Positions 17,196-25,861 of a stretch of 64,000 nt of DNA are shown one piece after another (positions within the stretch are counted from its first letter, which is position 1; every line of letters starts with the position of its first letter). This stretch comes from Methylonatrum sp040877625 (GTDB taxonomy: Bacteria; Pseudomonadota; Gammaproteobacteria; Nitrococcales; Aquisalimonadaceae), in NCBI GenBank assembly GCA_040877625.1, contig JBBDNK010000036.1, forward strand, positions 1 to 64,000, read 5' to 3'. The position numbers and the translations under genes are program-made. The notes beneath the pieces were generated by a model, which had not been told where the DNA came from, did no database searches, and saw only the letters and a program-made list of their open reading frames with translations.

Positions 17196-18929
17196 TCAGT
17201 CGAACCGCCAACCACGGTCAGCGCCCATGCCGCGGAACCGTTCCGCCGAATCCCGGACCGAATCGTCCCAGACCTGGCCGTCGGCGACGATCGGCCGAAG
17301 CAGGATGACCAGCTCGCTCTTGACCGTACTGCTACGCTGCTGCCGGAACAGCCCGCCCACCAATGGCAGGCTGCCAAGTACGGGTACCTGCGCGGTGCTA
17401 TCGCGCGTCTGCTCCTGCATGAGGCCGCCAATGACCACCATCTGCCCGCTGCGCGCACGGACGATGCTGTCCGATTCGCGGATGGTGCTGAACGCCAGTG
17501 GCAGCTCGAAGGTGTTCTGACCGGTACTGATGGTTTTTTCCTGATCGCGAACCTCGCTGACCGACGGATGAACATGCAAGGTCACGTAACCGTCTTCGCC
17601 GATCTGCGGCGTGACGTCGAGGGCAATGCCGGAGAAGAACGGTGTCAGGGTGACGTTGGGGGTGGTCGTACCGCCCGTGGCAAAACCCGTGGTAGTGGTG
17701 GAGATATCAGTGACAAAGAACTCGTCGCTACCGACCTTGATGACCGCCTTCTGATTGTTGACCGTGGAAACACGCGGACTGGACAGCACCTGTACATTGC
17801 CCTGACTTTCAAGCAGTTCGATGAACGCGGTGAAATCATTGAGGTTGAGTGCAAGCGAGAACACGCCGCCAAATGCCGACGTCGCGGTCCCTTCAAGCGC
17901 CTGCAACGCAGCCGGGTTCAGGATGCCTGTGTTGCCCTGAATCTCCGACGCACCCTCGCCGAGCGCCGTGCCGCCGCCGACCTGCCCGCCGATAATGGTC
18001 TGGCCGTCAGCCGGTCTGCCAAGAGCGGCCCAGTTGATGCCAGACTGAAAGCCGTCGCTCAGTTCAACCTCAATGATCTTCGCCTCGAGAATGACCTGCC
18101 GTTGCAGACTGCCCTGGACGCCGCCGAGGAAACGCTCCACCTGCCGCTGAGTTGAGGGGCGCGCGCGGACCACGATGACGCCCGACTGCGGGCTGTGGAT
18201 CACGCGACCGTCCGGCTCGTCGGCGACAATGGCATCGAGCGCCTCGCGGAGCTCACGCCAGAGGTCGGTTCCGGATTCCGTGCGTATTCGGCTGCTTGCC
18301 ATGGATGCGCCGCTGCGACCATGTCGCTGCGTCGGACCCTCGCCGCCGCTTTCGTCTTCGGTCGCATCGGTGCTCTGTCCGGAACTGACCCGGGTCTGCG
18401 ATTCGCCGCTGCGCTGAACGTTGAGATAATCGACCTGGTAAATACGCGTCTCGGGCTCTCCGGGCAGGACCAGGTAGCTGCTGTCGCTGCGCCGGTATTC
18501 GTAGCCGTACACCTCCCTGACCGCTTCCATTACCTGCGGAACGGTGATATCCCGCAGATTAAGTGTAATTTCTCCGGTCACCGACGGATGCACCACCATG
18601 TTGTAGCTGGTGCCCTCCACCAGGGCCAGGAAGAAGTCCCGTGCGGGAGCGCCTCGAACAGACAGATCGAAGCGCTCATCCTCAATGTGGCGGGGCAACG
18701 ATACGGGTTCATCCCGCGGAATCAACGCCTGACGAACCGCATCAGGCACTTCGCGAGGCGCTGCCTGCCGCCGCTCCCCGGCCTCGCTCATCGCCTGGTC
18801 CAGCGAATCCTGAATGTCGCCGCTGGGCACATCGGATTTGCCCGGAGGCGTCGCACACGCGCCCGCCAGGCCTGCCAGCATGACCACCATGGTTACTCCG
18901 GCAATCCGTCGCATCTTTTCAGATCTCAC
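17196..18929 (-). CDS. mshL: MshL, outer-membrane secretin lipoprotein of the MSHA pilus
   Basis: A 577-residue secretin. The signal peptide carries a lipobox-like LAGACA, so the protein is likely lipidated at Cys25. An STN/N0-type segment (about 85-150, FDLSVRGAPARDFFLALV) and an N1-like domain precede the C-terminal secretin barrel, marked by VLSSPRVSTVNNQKAVIKVG and the late GGLMQEQTRD and LGSLPLVGGLFR. It would form the channel through which the pilus leaves. GTG at 18929 has GGGGAG upstream; ATG at 18914 is the alternative start. Confidence 0.94.
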   Translation of the reverse strand: MRSEKMRRIAGVTMVVMLAGLAGACATPPGKSDVPSGDIQDSLDQAMSEAGERRQAAPREVPDAVRQALIPRDEPVSLPRHIEDERFDLSVRGAPARDFFLALVEGTSYNMVVHPSVTGEITLNLRDITVPQVMEAVREVYGYEYRRSDSSYLVLPGEPETRIYQVDYLNVQRSGESQTRVSSGQSTDATEDESGGEGPTQRHGRSGASMASSRIRTESGTDLWRELREALDAIVADEPDGRVIHSPQSGVIVVRARPSTQRQVERFLGGVQGSLQRQVILEAKIIEVELSDGFQSGINWAALGRPADGQTIIGGQVGGGTALGEGASEIQGNTGILNPAALQALEGTATSAFGGVFSLALNLNDFTAFIELLESQGNVQVLSSPRVSTVNNQKAVIKVGSDEFFVTDISTTTTGFATGGTTTPNVTLTPFFSGIALDVTPQIGEDGYVTLHVHPSVSEVRDQEKTISTGQNTFELPLAFSTIRESDSIVRARSGQMVVIGGLMQEQTRDSTAQVPVLGSLPLVGGLFRQQRSSTVKSELVILLRPIVADGQVWDDSVRDSAERFRGMGADRGWRFD

Positions 18930-18930
18930 C

Positions 18931-19284
18931 CTATCGCTCCCCTGTCCCGGGGCGGCGCCGGATTTCGCCCACCGCTAGCCCAAGCTTTATGGTTTCGTTA
19001 TTTATTCGCAGCAACACATGGTCTCTTTCGATTCTCACCACGCTTCCGCCGGCTACGGTATCGCCGACGCCGACCATCTCACCGTCAATAAGCGCGAGCC
19101 TACGGTTGGCCGCACGCAGAATGGCCGTCACGATCGGCAGGGTTCCCGGAACCCGCTCGACAACCGGTTCCTGGCTGCCGAACCCGGCGGGCGGGCGAGT
19201 CGGATCGTGCTGAGCAGCAACAGGCACGCTCAGCAATAACCCCACGATAACCAGCGCCACTGAAGCAACCGCTCGATCAGACAC
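18931..19284 (-). CDS. mshK: MshK-like periplasmic protein of MSHA biogenesis
   Basis: A 117-residue exported protein. A signal peptide (about 1-24, VASVALVIVGLLLSVPVAAQ) is followed by DPTRPPAGF, a common N-terminal motif of MshK/PilP/GspC-like pilotins, and by a small beta domain with LALIDGEMVGVGDTVAGGSVVRI, as in the HR domains that dock on secretins. It probably links the inner-membrane complex to MshL. GTG start overlapping the mshJ stop by eight bases; it ends one base before the mshL start. Confidence 0.8.
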   Translation of the reverse strand: MSDRAVASVALVIVGLLLSVPVAAQHDPTRPPAGFGSQEPVVERVPGTLPIVTAILRAANRRLALIDGEMVGVGDTVAGGSVVRIERDHVLLRINNETIKLGLAVGEIRRRPGTGER

Positions 19285-19924
19285 CGATGGCCTCCCGCCG
19301 GGTACTCAGGGTATGGACCCGGATTCGTACCCGCGATCTGGGGTGTTGTCCCACCTCCAGTTCAAACCGGTCCCAGCCCAGCATTCCGGCGACACGTTCC
19401 ACCCGTTGCAGATAACCCAGTGTTTCAGCGTATCCGCCATGAAACTCCAACAACAGGCCGTGTCGATAAACCAGCGGCCCGCCCGCGTCCGGCGCGCCGT
19501 CGATCAGCACCTCCGGGCTCAATGTTTCCAGCCGCTGTAGATGAAGGCCGCTATCGGCCTCCAGCAGATCACGCAATAGCCCGGCCATATCAGACGGTCG
19601 CATGAAGCGCTGCATCCGACTGCCTATCCGTTCGTCCTGCTCGGCCAGTTGGAGGTCCAGGCGGGCGATGCGCTGACGAACCTCCCGGTTTGGATCACTG
19701 CGCATGCGCTGGATCACGGCAGCCTGCTCGGACTGCAACTCGCCGATACGCGCGTGCAGAACTTCCCGCTGCTCCAGCGCCCGAGCCTGGCGCGTTTCCA
19801 GGGGCACAAGTACCAGATAATTCCAGAACAACACCAGGACAGCGAAGACGGCGCCCAGAACCAGTACCCGCTCCCGACGGGTCATCTTTTCCAGACGGCG
19901 GGTCAGCTCAGCGATCACGCTCAT
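19277..19924 (-). CDS. mshJ: MshJ-like PilO/GspM-type alignment protein
   Basis: A 215-residue bitopic protein: a short basic cytoplasmic tail (LTRRLEKMTRRERV), one transmembrane helix (about 23-42), a coiled-coil region (EQREVLHARIGELQSEQAAVIQRM) and a C-terminal ferredoxin-like domain (YRHGLLLEFHGGYAETLGYLQ). This is the PilO/GspM layout, part of the inner-membrane alignment complex that contacts the secretin. ATG at 19924 is preferred to TTG at 19930. It overlaps both neighbours slightly, so the operon is translationally coupled. Confidence 0.82.
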   Translation of the reverse strand: MSVIAELTRRLEKMTRRERVLVLGAVFAVLVLFWNYLVLVPLETRQARALEQREVLHARIGELQSEQAAVIQRMRSDPNREVRQRIARLDLQLAEQDERIGSRMQRFMRPSDMAGLLRDLLEADSGLHLQRLETLSPEVLIDGAPDAGGPLVYRHGLLLEFHGGYAETLGYLQRVERVAGMLGWDRFELEVGQHPRSRVRIRVHTLSTRREAIGV

Positions 19925-20519
19925 CTCCAACCCCCACGCCGATCAAGGAGAAACTCACGGAACGGGCGTCCGTCGCTGGGCGCTCGATACGCAGCGTGCT
20001 GAACTCTCGACCGATCAGTTCCGGTTCCCGGCCGAGACGTTCCACGAACAGGGGAATGCGATCCGCGTTCACGGCCTGCCCTTCAAACAGCAGCCCACCC
20101 TCCCGACCAATCACGATTCGCTCCAGCCACACGCCGTCGAGCGGCTCGCGGGCAAGGCTCGCGAGCACGGATGAAAACCCGGCCGATGGTTCGGAAATTC
20201 GGGCCCCAAGGCCCGCGAGCAGGTGTTCGCCGGTCGCCAGACGCCGATCGCGTTCATTGGCGGCTTCTGTCAACGCCCGATCCGCTTCCGCGGGCGGCAG
20301 ATCCGCGCGCATTCGCGCGATGCCGTCCTCCATGGATCGGACACTCGCCGCCAGATCAGCGGTGGCCTCTTCACTGGCTGCCGCCTGCCAGGCCAGGCTC
20401 GCGGATACCAGTGTCAATGCCAGGACCAGCCCGGCGACCAGCCAGACCATTCCTGTCGTCGAGAGCAGATCGACTCGACGCGGCGGAGGCTGATGGAGAT
20501 TGATGCGCTGCCGCGTCAT
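19908..20519 (-). CDS. PilN-domain protein of the MSHA operon (MshI2-like)
   Basis: A 203-residue bitopic protein beginning MTRQRINLHQPPPRR, the PilN-type N-terminal motif (INL) that binds the PilM-like partner, then a transmembrane helix at about 25-47, a coiled coil, and a ferredoxin-like domain with GVWLERIVIGREGGLLFEGQA. In the alignment complex it would pair with the MshI (PilM-like) and MshJ (PilO-like) proteins. Its ATG overlaps the stop codon of the shifted mshI frame (ATGA), which argues that the downstream mshI frame is the genuine one. Confidence 0.82.
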   Translation of the reverse strand: MTRQRINLHQPPPRRVDLLSTTGMVWLVAGLVLALTLVSASLAWQAAASEEATADLAASVRSMEDGIARMRADLPPAEADRALTEAANERDRRLATGEHLLAGLGARISEPSAGFSSVLASLAREPLDGVWLERIVIGREGGLLFEGQAVNADRIPLFVERLGREPELIGREFSTLRIERPATDARSVSFSLIGVGVGDERDR

Positions 20520-21431
20520 GACAGGGGCTCCAAAGCAGCACCCACGGCAAGTGCGCAATACGTTTGCTGCTCCGCCGACAGCGGTTGCGGCAGATCAAAC
20601 AGGCTGTTCAGATTCAGGGCTTCAACCGGCAGTGCAAGCTGCTCATTCAATCTGTCGGCCAGCGACGCCACATCATTAACGCCTCTGGGAACCACAATCA
20701 CCCTGGAAGCCGGACCGCCACTGAGATGGCCCTCATAGAAATCCAGCGATCGCTGCACTTCGAGCGCCATCTTCTCCAACCCCCCCCCCGGAGAGTTCGT
20801 CCATGCCGGCATCAAGCCACCGACAAAGGAAAAGCGTCTCACCGCGGCTGATGGTCAGCAATGTATCGCCGGCGGAAACCGCGAGCATCGCCAGCCCGCC
20901 CTGCTGCTCCGGGTGCAGCGCTGCCAGATTGCGCAGCGCAAGTTCAGGGATGCCGAGCATATCCGGACGCAGCCCGGCGGCGCTGATCCGCGCCGTCACG
21001 CGCTCGGCGTCGGCGCGACGGCTGGCGACCATGTAAAGCTTGCCGGGCGCGCCACTGACACGTTCGTCCGGCACTAGAAATCCGTCGATCACGGCGTCTT
21101 TTATAGGGATGCGGACGAGGTCCCGAATACGCCACCGCGCGGCGTCCACCAGTTCCGCTTCCGGCACGTCCGGGGCATCGATCTGCACGATCTGATAGTG
21201 ATCCGGCACCATTAGCCACTGACACCGCAGCCCCGAATAGCCAAGCCGGCGAACGGTGTGCATCAACTCCCGCGAACGCGCATCGCCGCTGCTTTCCGGT
21301 ACATGGTGCACGGCCAGCAACTGTGCCTCCGGGCCTTCCATGTTGCAGCACGCCATGGTGAGGCCTGCCGCGTCCGCGGCAATCCCCACGCGTCTGGAAC
21401 GATCACTCTTGCCGAATGCCTTGAAAAACAG
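20516..21431 (-). pseudogene. mshI: mshI (PilM-like), split by a +1 frameshift in a G10 tract
   Basis: MshI is the actin-like PilM equivalent of the inner-membrane complex. The N-terminal part (21431 to about 20790) reads FFKAFGKSDRSRRVGIAADAAG through FLCRWLDAGMDELSGG; the C-terminal part (about 20780 to 20516, ending at the stop codon) reads GGLEKMALEVQRSLDFYE to AALEPLS in the other frame. They meet at ten G (minus strand, 20789-20780). With nine G the frames join as one protein of about 304 residues. As written, the first frame runs on to 20733. There is no ATG, GTG or TTG at the expected start; CTG at 21431 follows AGGGGGG by seven bases. The G tract lies inside the gene, so phase variation, decay or a sequencing error are all possible. 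Confidence 0.82.
20780..20789. repeat. Homopolymeric C10/G10 tract inside mshI
   Basis: Ten consecutive C on the plus strand (G on the coding strand), the longest homopolymer I see in the window. Nine G would restore the mshI frame. Runs of this length are prone to slipped-strand mispairing in cells and to errors in some sequencing chemistries. Confidence 0.95.
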
Positions 21432-21527
21432 TGGTGCGCCCCCCCTGAATCCCTACCCGCCACCCGTTTGTGCGACAGATTTACCCGCTAGGGTACCTTC
21501 CTCCCGAAACACGCACACCTGCCTGAA

Positions 21528-21557
21528 CTGACAGGTTGCCCGACAGTCGGCTATGCT
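21528..21557 (+). promoter_or_regulatory. Candidate promoter of the 21589 gene
   Basis: CTGACA (21528-21533) and TATGCT (21552-21557) are separated by 18 bases, and the start codon follows about 30 bases later. The rest of the 157-base divergent region between mshI and this gene must also contain the msh operon promoter, which I could not place. Confidence 0.35.
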
Positions 21558-21588
21558 TTCTGCCTGGGATTCACAGGTTGTACATTAA

Positions 21589-22071
21589 ATGTCCGCCAAT
21601 GTCGTTCAGTCCGCGTTGCGTTCACTGCTGGGAGATCTTCAGCCTCGATCGGTGATGCTGCTCGGCGATCTGCCCGAAATAAACTGGCGGGCTTCCCTCC
21701 CGGCCGGCCTGGAGCCGGTATTCACGGAACTGTCTCCCGACCAACTCGGCGCCCTGCCTGCCTGTGGAGTGCAGGACCTCACCGCCGTCGGCAACGTGCT
21801 CGAGGTACTGCCAAAGCGCGATGGCGCAGCCTTGCTGGCGGCCCTGCGCGATCTCCATGCCCGCCGCGTTCTCCTCCGCCTGACCAGCACCCCGGGCTGG
21901 AGCCACCATGATGCGATGGCCTTCGGGTTCTCGCATCTTGCCCGCCTCACCTACCCGGATCATACAGTACATTACTACGGCTTTGATCTATCCACTTATA
22001 AAATCACGCCTGATTGGCTTAACGCCAGATACTGGGCCAACCCGGAACTCTTCGGCCGTTATCGCTGGTAA
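21589..22071 (+). CDS. Uncharacterised protein, possibly DUF6231 family
   Basis: A 160-residue soluble protein without signal peptide or membrane helix. The N-terminal half (LRSLLGDLQPRSVMLLGDLPEI, then LTAVGNVLEVLPKRDGAALLAALRDLHARRVLLRL) has the strand-loop-helix look of a Rossmann or SAM-methyltransferase-like fold but lacks a clear GxGxG motif. The C terminus is aromatic (YYGFDLSTYKITPDWLNARYWANPELFGRYRW). It resembles, from memory, small gammaproteobacterial proteins annotated DUF6231. It lies between the msh operon and the sulfite reductase gene, probably as a single-gene unit. Confidence 0.6.
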   Translation: MSANVVQSALRSLLGDLQPRSVMLLGDLPEINWRASLPAGLEPVFTELSPDQLGALPACGVQDLTAVGNVLEVLPKRDGAALLAALRDLHARRVLLRLTSTPGWSHHDAMAFGFSHLARLTYPDHTVHYYGFDLSTYKITPDWLNARYWANPELFGRYRW

Positions 22072-22242
22072 ATCCGGCAGAGCACCAGGCGAATAGATCA
22101 GTGTCTCCCTGGGGTATAACCAGTACCACTTAATTTATGCCGAAACGATTCTTCCACTGACGGTTTGACACTGTTACCGTCCGCCAACCGAAATGGTTGA
22201 CGGCGATTAGCCGTAGAACCCCTCGCGACCGATGGATTACGC

Positions 22243-23892
22243 ATGTACAGATACGATCACTACGACCAGACCCTGGTGGATGAGCGGGTCTCGCAGTTCA
22301 GGGATCAGACCAGACGGTACCTGGCAGGGGAGTTATCGGAAGAGGAATTCCGCCCTCTGCGACTGATGAACGGCCTGTACATCCAGCGCCATGCGCCGAT
22401 GCTGCGCATCTCCGTGCCTTACGGCCTACTGTCGTCCAGACAGATCCGCATGCTCGGCCATATCGCCCGCGAATACGACCGCGACTACGGGCATTTCACC
22501 ACGCGGCAGAATATCCAGTTCAACTGGCCGGCACTGGAGCGCGTGCCGGATATCCTGGCCGACCTGGCGTCGGTGGAAATGCACGCCATTCAGACCAGCG
22601 GCAACTGCATCCGCAATGTCACCTCCGATCATCTCGCCGGTGTCAGCCCCGACGAGGCTGCCGACCCGCGGCCTTATTGCGAGATCATTCGCCAGTGGGC
22701 CACCCTGCACCCCGAATTTGCCTATCTGCCGCGAAAATTCAAGATAGCGGTCAGCGGCAGTCAGCGTGATCGCGCGGCGACCCAGGTCCACGACATCGGC
22801 CTGCAGCTTATCTGCGACGCGCAGGGGCAGATCGGCTTCCGAGTGCTGGTCGGTGGCGGCCTTGGCCGTACGCCCATCATTGGCGAAGTGATACGCGAGT
22901 TTCTGCCCGAACGGGATCTGCTGTCCTATCTGGATGCAATTCTGCGGGTATACAACCTGCTCGGCCGCCGCGACAACATGTACAAGGCGCGGATCAAGAT
23001 CCTCGTGCGCGCCATGGGTGCCGATGCCTTCAGGGATGCCGTCGAGCGGGAATGGTCCGCCGTGCGCGCCGACCCGGCGTTGATGCTCGAAGCCCAGGAT
23101 ATTGAGCGCATGCAGGCCTTCTTCGCACCGCCCGCTTACCGGACCAACATTGACGGTACCCCGGCGGAGCAGCTACGCACATCCGACGCGAACTTCGATC
23201 GCTGGTATCGGCGCAACACGGTCGACCACCGGGTACCGGGTTATCGGTCGGTTTTCGTTTCGTTGAAAGCGCCGGGCGTTGCGCCCGGTGACATCACGTC
23301 TTCGCAGATGGACGCAGTGGCGGAGCTCGCCGAGCGTTACAGCTTCGGCGAGGTCCGGGTCACCCATACCCAGAATCTGGTACTGGCGGATGTGGCCGTC
23401 GACAGGCTCCCGGAGCTGTGGCGGGCGCTCGATGCGCTGGACCTGGCGACGCCGAATATCGGCACCCTTTCCGACATGATCTGCTGCCCCGGACTGGACT
23501 TCTGCAGCCTCGCCAATGCCGGATCCATTGACGTCGCTGCAGCAATCAACGCCCGCTTCGACAACCTGGATTACCTTTACGATCTCGGCGATCTGCGCGT
23601 AAACCTGTCCGGCTGCATGAATGCCTGTGGTCACCAGAGCGTCGCCCATATCGGCGTACTCGGCGTGGACAAGAAGGGTCAGGAGTTTTATCAGATCACC
23701 CTGGGTGGATCCTCCGCCAATGACGCCTCTCTTGGCGACCGCGTTGGCCCCGCGATCAGCAAGGAGCGCGTGGTGGACACCTTCGAGGCCATTCTCAATA
23801 CCTATACCGAGCAGCGCGAAGGCGAGGAAAGCTTCATGGAAACGTATCGCCGGATCGGAATGGCACCGTTCAAGGAGCGGATCTATGCGTAA
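22243..23892 (+). CDS. cysI: Sulfite (or nitrite) reductase hemoprotein, siroheme and 4Fe-4S
   Basis: Catalyses the six-electron reduction of sulfite to sulfide, or of nitrite to ammonia. The 549 residues contain two ferredoxin-like half-domains and two siroheme/4Fe-4S domains: TSGNCIRNVTSDHLAGV in the first half and the cluster cysteines CPGLDFC and GCMNACG near residues 413-465 in the second. The eight-base overlap with a DUF934 gene is typical of the assimilatory sulfite reductase locus of many proteobacteria, which favours sulfite. No flavoprotein CysJ is adjacent, so ferredoxin or another reductase is the likely donor. Confidence 0.92.
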   Translation: MYRYDHYDQTLVDERVSQFRDQTRRYLAGELSEEEFRPLRLMNGLYIQRHAPMLRISVPYGLLSSRQIRMLGHIAREYDRDYGHFTTRQNIQFNWPALERVPDILADLASVEMHAIQTSGNCIRNVTSDHLAGVSPDEAADPRPYCEIIRQWATLHPEFAYLPRKFKIAVSGSQRDRAATQVHDIGLQLICDAQGQIGFRVLVGGGLGRTPIIGEVIREFLPERDLLSYLDAILRVYNLLGRRDNMYKARIKILVRAMGADAFRDAVEREWSAVRADPALMLEAQDIERMQAFFAPPAYRTNIDGTPAEQLRTSDANFDRWYRRNTVDHRVPGYRSVFVSLKAPGVAPGDITSSQMDAVAELAERYSFGEVRVTHTQNLVLADVAVDRLPELWRALDALDLATPNIGTLSDMICCPGLDFCSLANAGSIDVAAAINARFDNLDYLYDLGDLRVNLSGCMNACGHQSVAHIGVLGVDKKGQEFYQITLGGSSANDASLGDRVGPAISKERVVDTFEAILNTYTEQREGEESFMETYRRIGMAPFKERIYA

Positions 23893-24370
23893 GATCATTC
23901 GTGACCGAACCATCGTCGATGATCATTGGCAGCATATTGCCGATGAAGACACCCTGCCTGTCGGCGACATCACGGTCAGCTGGCAGCGCTGGAATGACGA
24001 GCGCGACGCGCTGCTGGCACGCGATGGGAAAGTGGGTGTCCGCCTGAACGGTGACGTGCCGGTGGCGGAACTCCCGAACGGCCTGGAACAACTGGACCTG
24101 GTGGCCGTGGAATTCCCGGCCTTCAAGGACGGGCGCTGTTACAGCCACGCAAGGCTGCTTCGAGTCCGCCACGGCTACCTGGGTGAAATCCGCGCCGTTG
24201 GCGACGTCCTTCGGGATCAGCTCGCCTACATGGAGCGCGTAGGCATCAATGCCTTCGAGGTACGGGAAGACCGTAGCGTCGAGGATGCTCTGAATGCTTT
24301 CAGCGAAATCAGCGTGGATTATCAGGGAATGTCGGGAACCTCCTCCCCGTTGCATCGCCGGCGCGCCTGA
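23885..24370 (+). CDS. DUF934 protein, partner of the sulfite reductase
   Basis: A 161-residue cytoplasmic protein. Characteristic segments are LDLVAVEFPAFKDGRCYSHARLLR (read as separate conserved blocks VEFPAFKDGRCYS and ARLLR), then GEIRAVGDVLRDQL and MERVGINAFEVRED. DUF934 proteins are almost always encoded directly after this kind of cysI and are thought to assist it, but no biochemical function is established. The frame is open far upstream inside cysI; ATG at 23885, eight bases before the cysI stop, is the sensible start and implies translational coupling. Confidence 0.9.
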   Translation: MRKIIRDRTIVDDHWQHIADEDTLPVGDITVSWQRWNDERDALLARDGKVGVRLNGDVPVAELPNGLEQLDLVAVEFPAFKDGRCYSHARLLRVRHGYLGEIRAVGDVLRDQLAYMERVGINAFEVREDRSVEDALNAFSEISVDYQGMSGTSSPLHRRRA

Positions 24371-24505
24371 CTGCCCGACGAAACTCCGCCTTGGGGTAAG
24401 GCACACGTGTAGTGGCTCCGAATGTCCCCTTGTTCAATTTGAATCCGGCTTCTACCCTTTGCAGTTGGAAACCAAGCCGCTGAACAAGGCGGAAGGAAAG
24501 CGTCG

Positions 24506-25828
24506 ATGAGCAAAGGTAACAGGGAAGTTCCACGCGTGGTGGTTGTCGGCGGTGGTGCGGGAGGACTGGAACTGGCCACCCGCCTCGGGCGTACGCTAGG
24601 AAAACGCAATCAGGCGCGGATCACCCTCGTGGACGCCAACCTCACGCATATCTGGAAACCCCTGCTGCACGAAGTGGCGGCCGGCACGCTGGACTCCCAC
24701 GAAGATGCCCTGAATTACCTGGCCCAGGCCAGCAGACACCATTTTCGCTACCAGTACGGCTGCATGTCCGGACTCGATCGCAACGCCGGGCAGATCATCC
24801 TGGACCCGTTGCGCGATGAAGAAGGTGGAGAGCTGGTTGCATCACGGCGTGTGGATTACGACTTGCTCATTATCGCCGTAGGCAGCATCAGCAATAACTT
24901 CGGCACCCCCGGCGCCGCCGAACACTGCACGTATCTCGATACCGCGGCTCAGGCCGAGCGCTTTCAGCAACGCCTCGTCAGGGCATTCCTGCGTGCCCAG
25001 ATCCAGGCAGGGCCGCTGGAGCCCGGGCAGTTGTCGGTCGCCATCGTCGGCGGGGGCGCCACCGGTGTCGAGCTGGCCGCCGAGCTACGCTCGGCCGCCC
25101 GCAAGGCGGTGAGCTACGGCCTTGACCGCATCAACCCGGAAACAGACCTCAAACTCACGGTCATTGAAGCCGCCGACCGACTGCTGCCCGCACTTTCTCC
25201 GAAACTGTCCAGGAAAACGCATGCCAGTCTCGACAAGCTTGGCGTCCGGGTGCTCACCGGAAGCCCGGTCATTGAGGTTACGGAGCAAGGTGTTCGCATT
25301 GAGGCTGGCGAAATGATCCCTGCCGAATTGCGGGTCTGGGCTGCCGGCATCAAGGCGCCGGACTGGCTGAAGGATCTCGACGGCCTGGAGTCCGCTCGCA
25401 GCGGACAGCTGGTGGTCGATCAGCAACTCAGAACCACCCGCGATCCGGCGATTCTCGCCATGGGCGATTGTGCCTTTCTCGTTCCGGACGGCGCCGAACG
25501 GCCCCTGCCGCCGCGGGCGCAAACGGCAAGTCAGCAGGCCCGCTATCTATCCAGGGCCGTGCCACTGCTGCTTGCAGGCCAACAATCTCCGCCCTTTGTC
25601 TATCGGGATTACGGGTCCCTGATCTCACTCAGCGAAGAGTGGGCGGTGGGTCGGCTGATGGGAGGTCTGTTCGGAACCCTGATGATCGAAGGAATACTGG
25701 CCAGGACGGCTTACGCCATGCTCTACCGCAAACACCTGGCAGCCGTACACGGCATTATGCGCACACTGCAGATCTCTGCTCTGCAGTGGATGGGCCGCCG
25801 CGCACGCCCGCGCCTGAAGTTGCATTGA
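24506..25828 (+). CDS. ndh: Type II NADH:quinone oxidoreductase (NDH-2)
   Basis: A single-subunit, non-proton-pumping respiratory flavoenzyme that transfers electrons from NADH to quinone at the inner membrane. The 440 residues show the FAD site VVVVGGGAGGLELATRLG at the N terminus, the NADH site VAIVGGGATGVELAAELR near 175-195, and the ILAMGDCAFL motif contacting FAD near 315. The C-terminal amphipathic region (about 385-430) is the usual membrane anchor. AAGGAAAG precedes the start. It seems monocistronic. Confidence 0.93.
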   Translation: MSKGNREVPRVVVVGGGAGGLELATRLGRTLGKRNQARITLVDANLTHIWKPLLHEVAAGTLDSHEDALNYLAQASRHHFRYQYGCMSGLDRNAGQIILDPLRDEEGGELVASRRVDYDLLIIAVGSISNNFGTPGAAEHCTYLDTAAQAERFQQRLVRAFLRAQIQAGPLEPGQLSVAIVGGGATGVELAAELRSAARKAVSYGLDRINPETDLKLTVIEAADRLLPALSPKLSRKTHASLDKLGVRVLTGSPVIEVTEQGVRIEAGEMIPAELRVWAAGIKAPDWLKDLDGLESARSGQLVVDQQLRTTRDPAILAMGDCAFLVPDGAERPLPPRAQTASQQARYLSRAVPLLLAGQQSPPFVYRDYGSLISLSEEWAVGRLMGGLFGTLMIEGILARTAYAMLYRKHLAAVHGIMRTLQISALQWMGRRARPRLKLH

Positions 25829-25861
25829 CGGTCGATCCGCACGTAGTCCGGGACAAGCGGA

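Noticed and set aside
21439..21445. A second C7/G7 run near the 5' end of mshI, considered as another frameshift
   Set aside because: Reading through it does not reveal a better N terminus in another frame; an in-frame TAG lies just upstream, so it is more likely part of the ribosome binding site.
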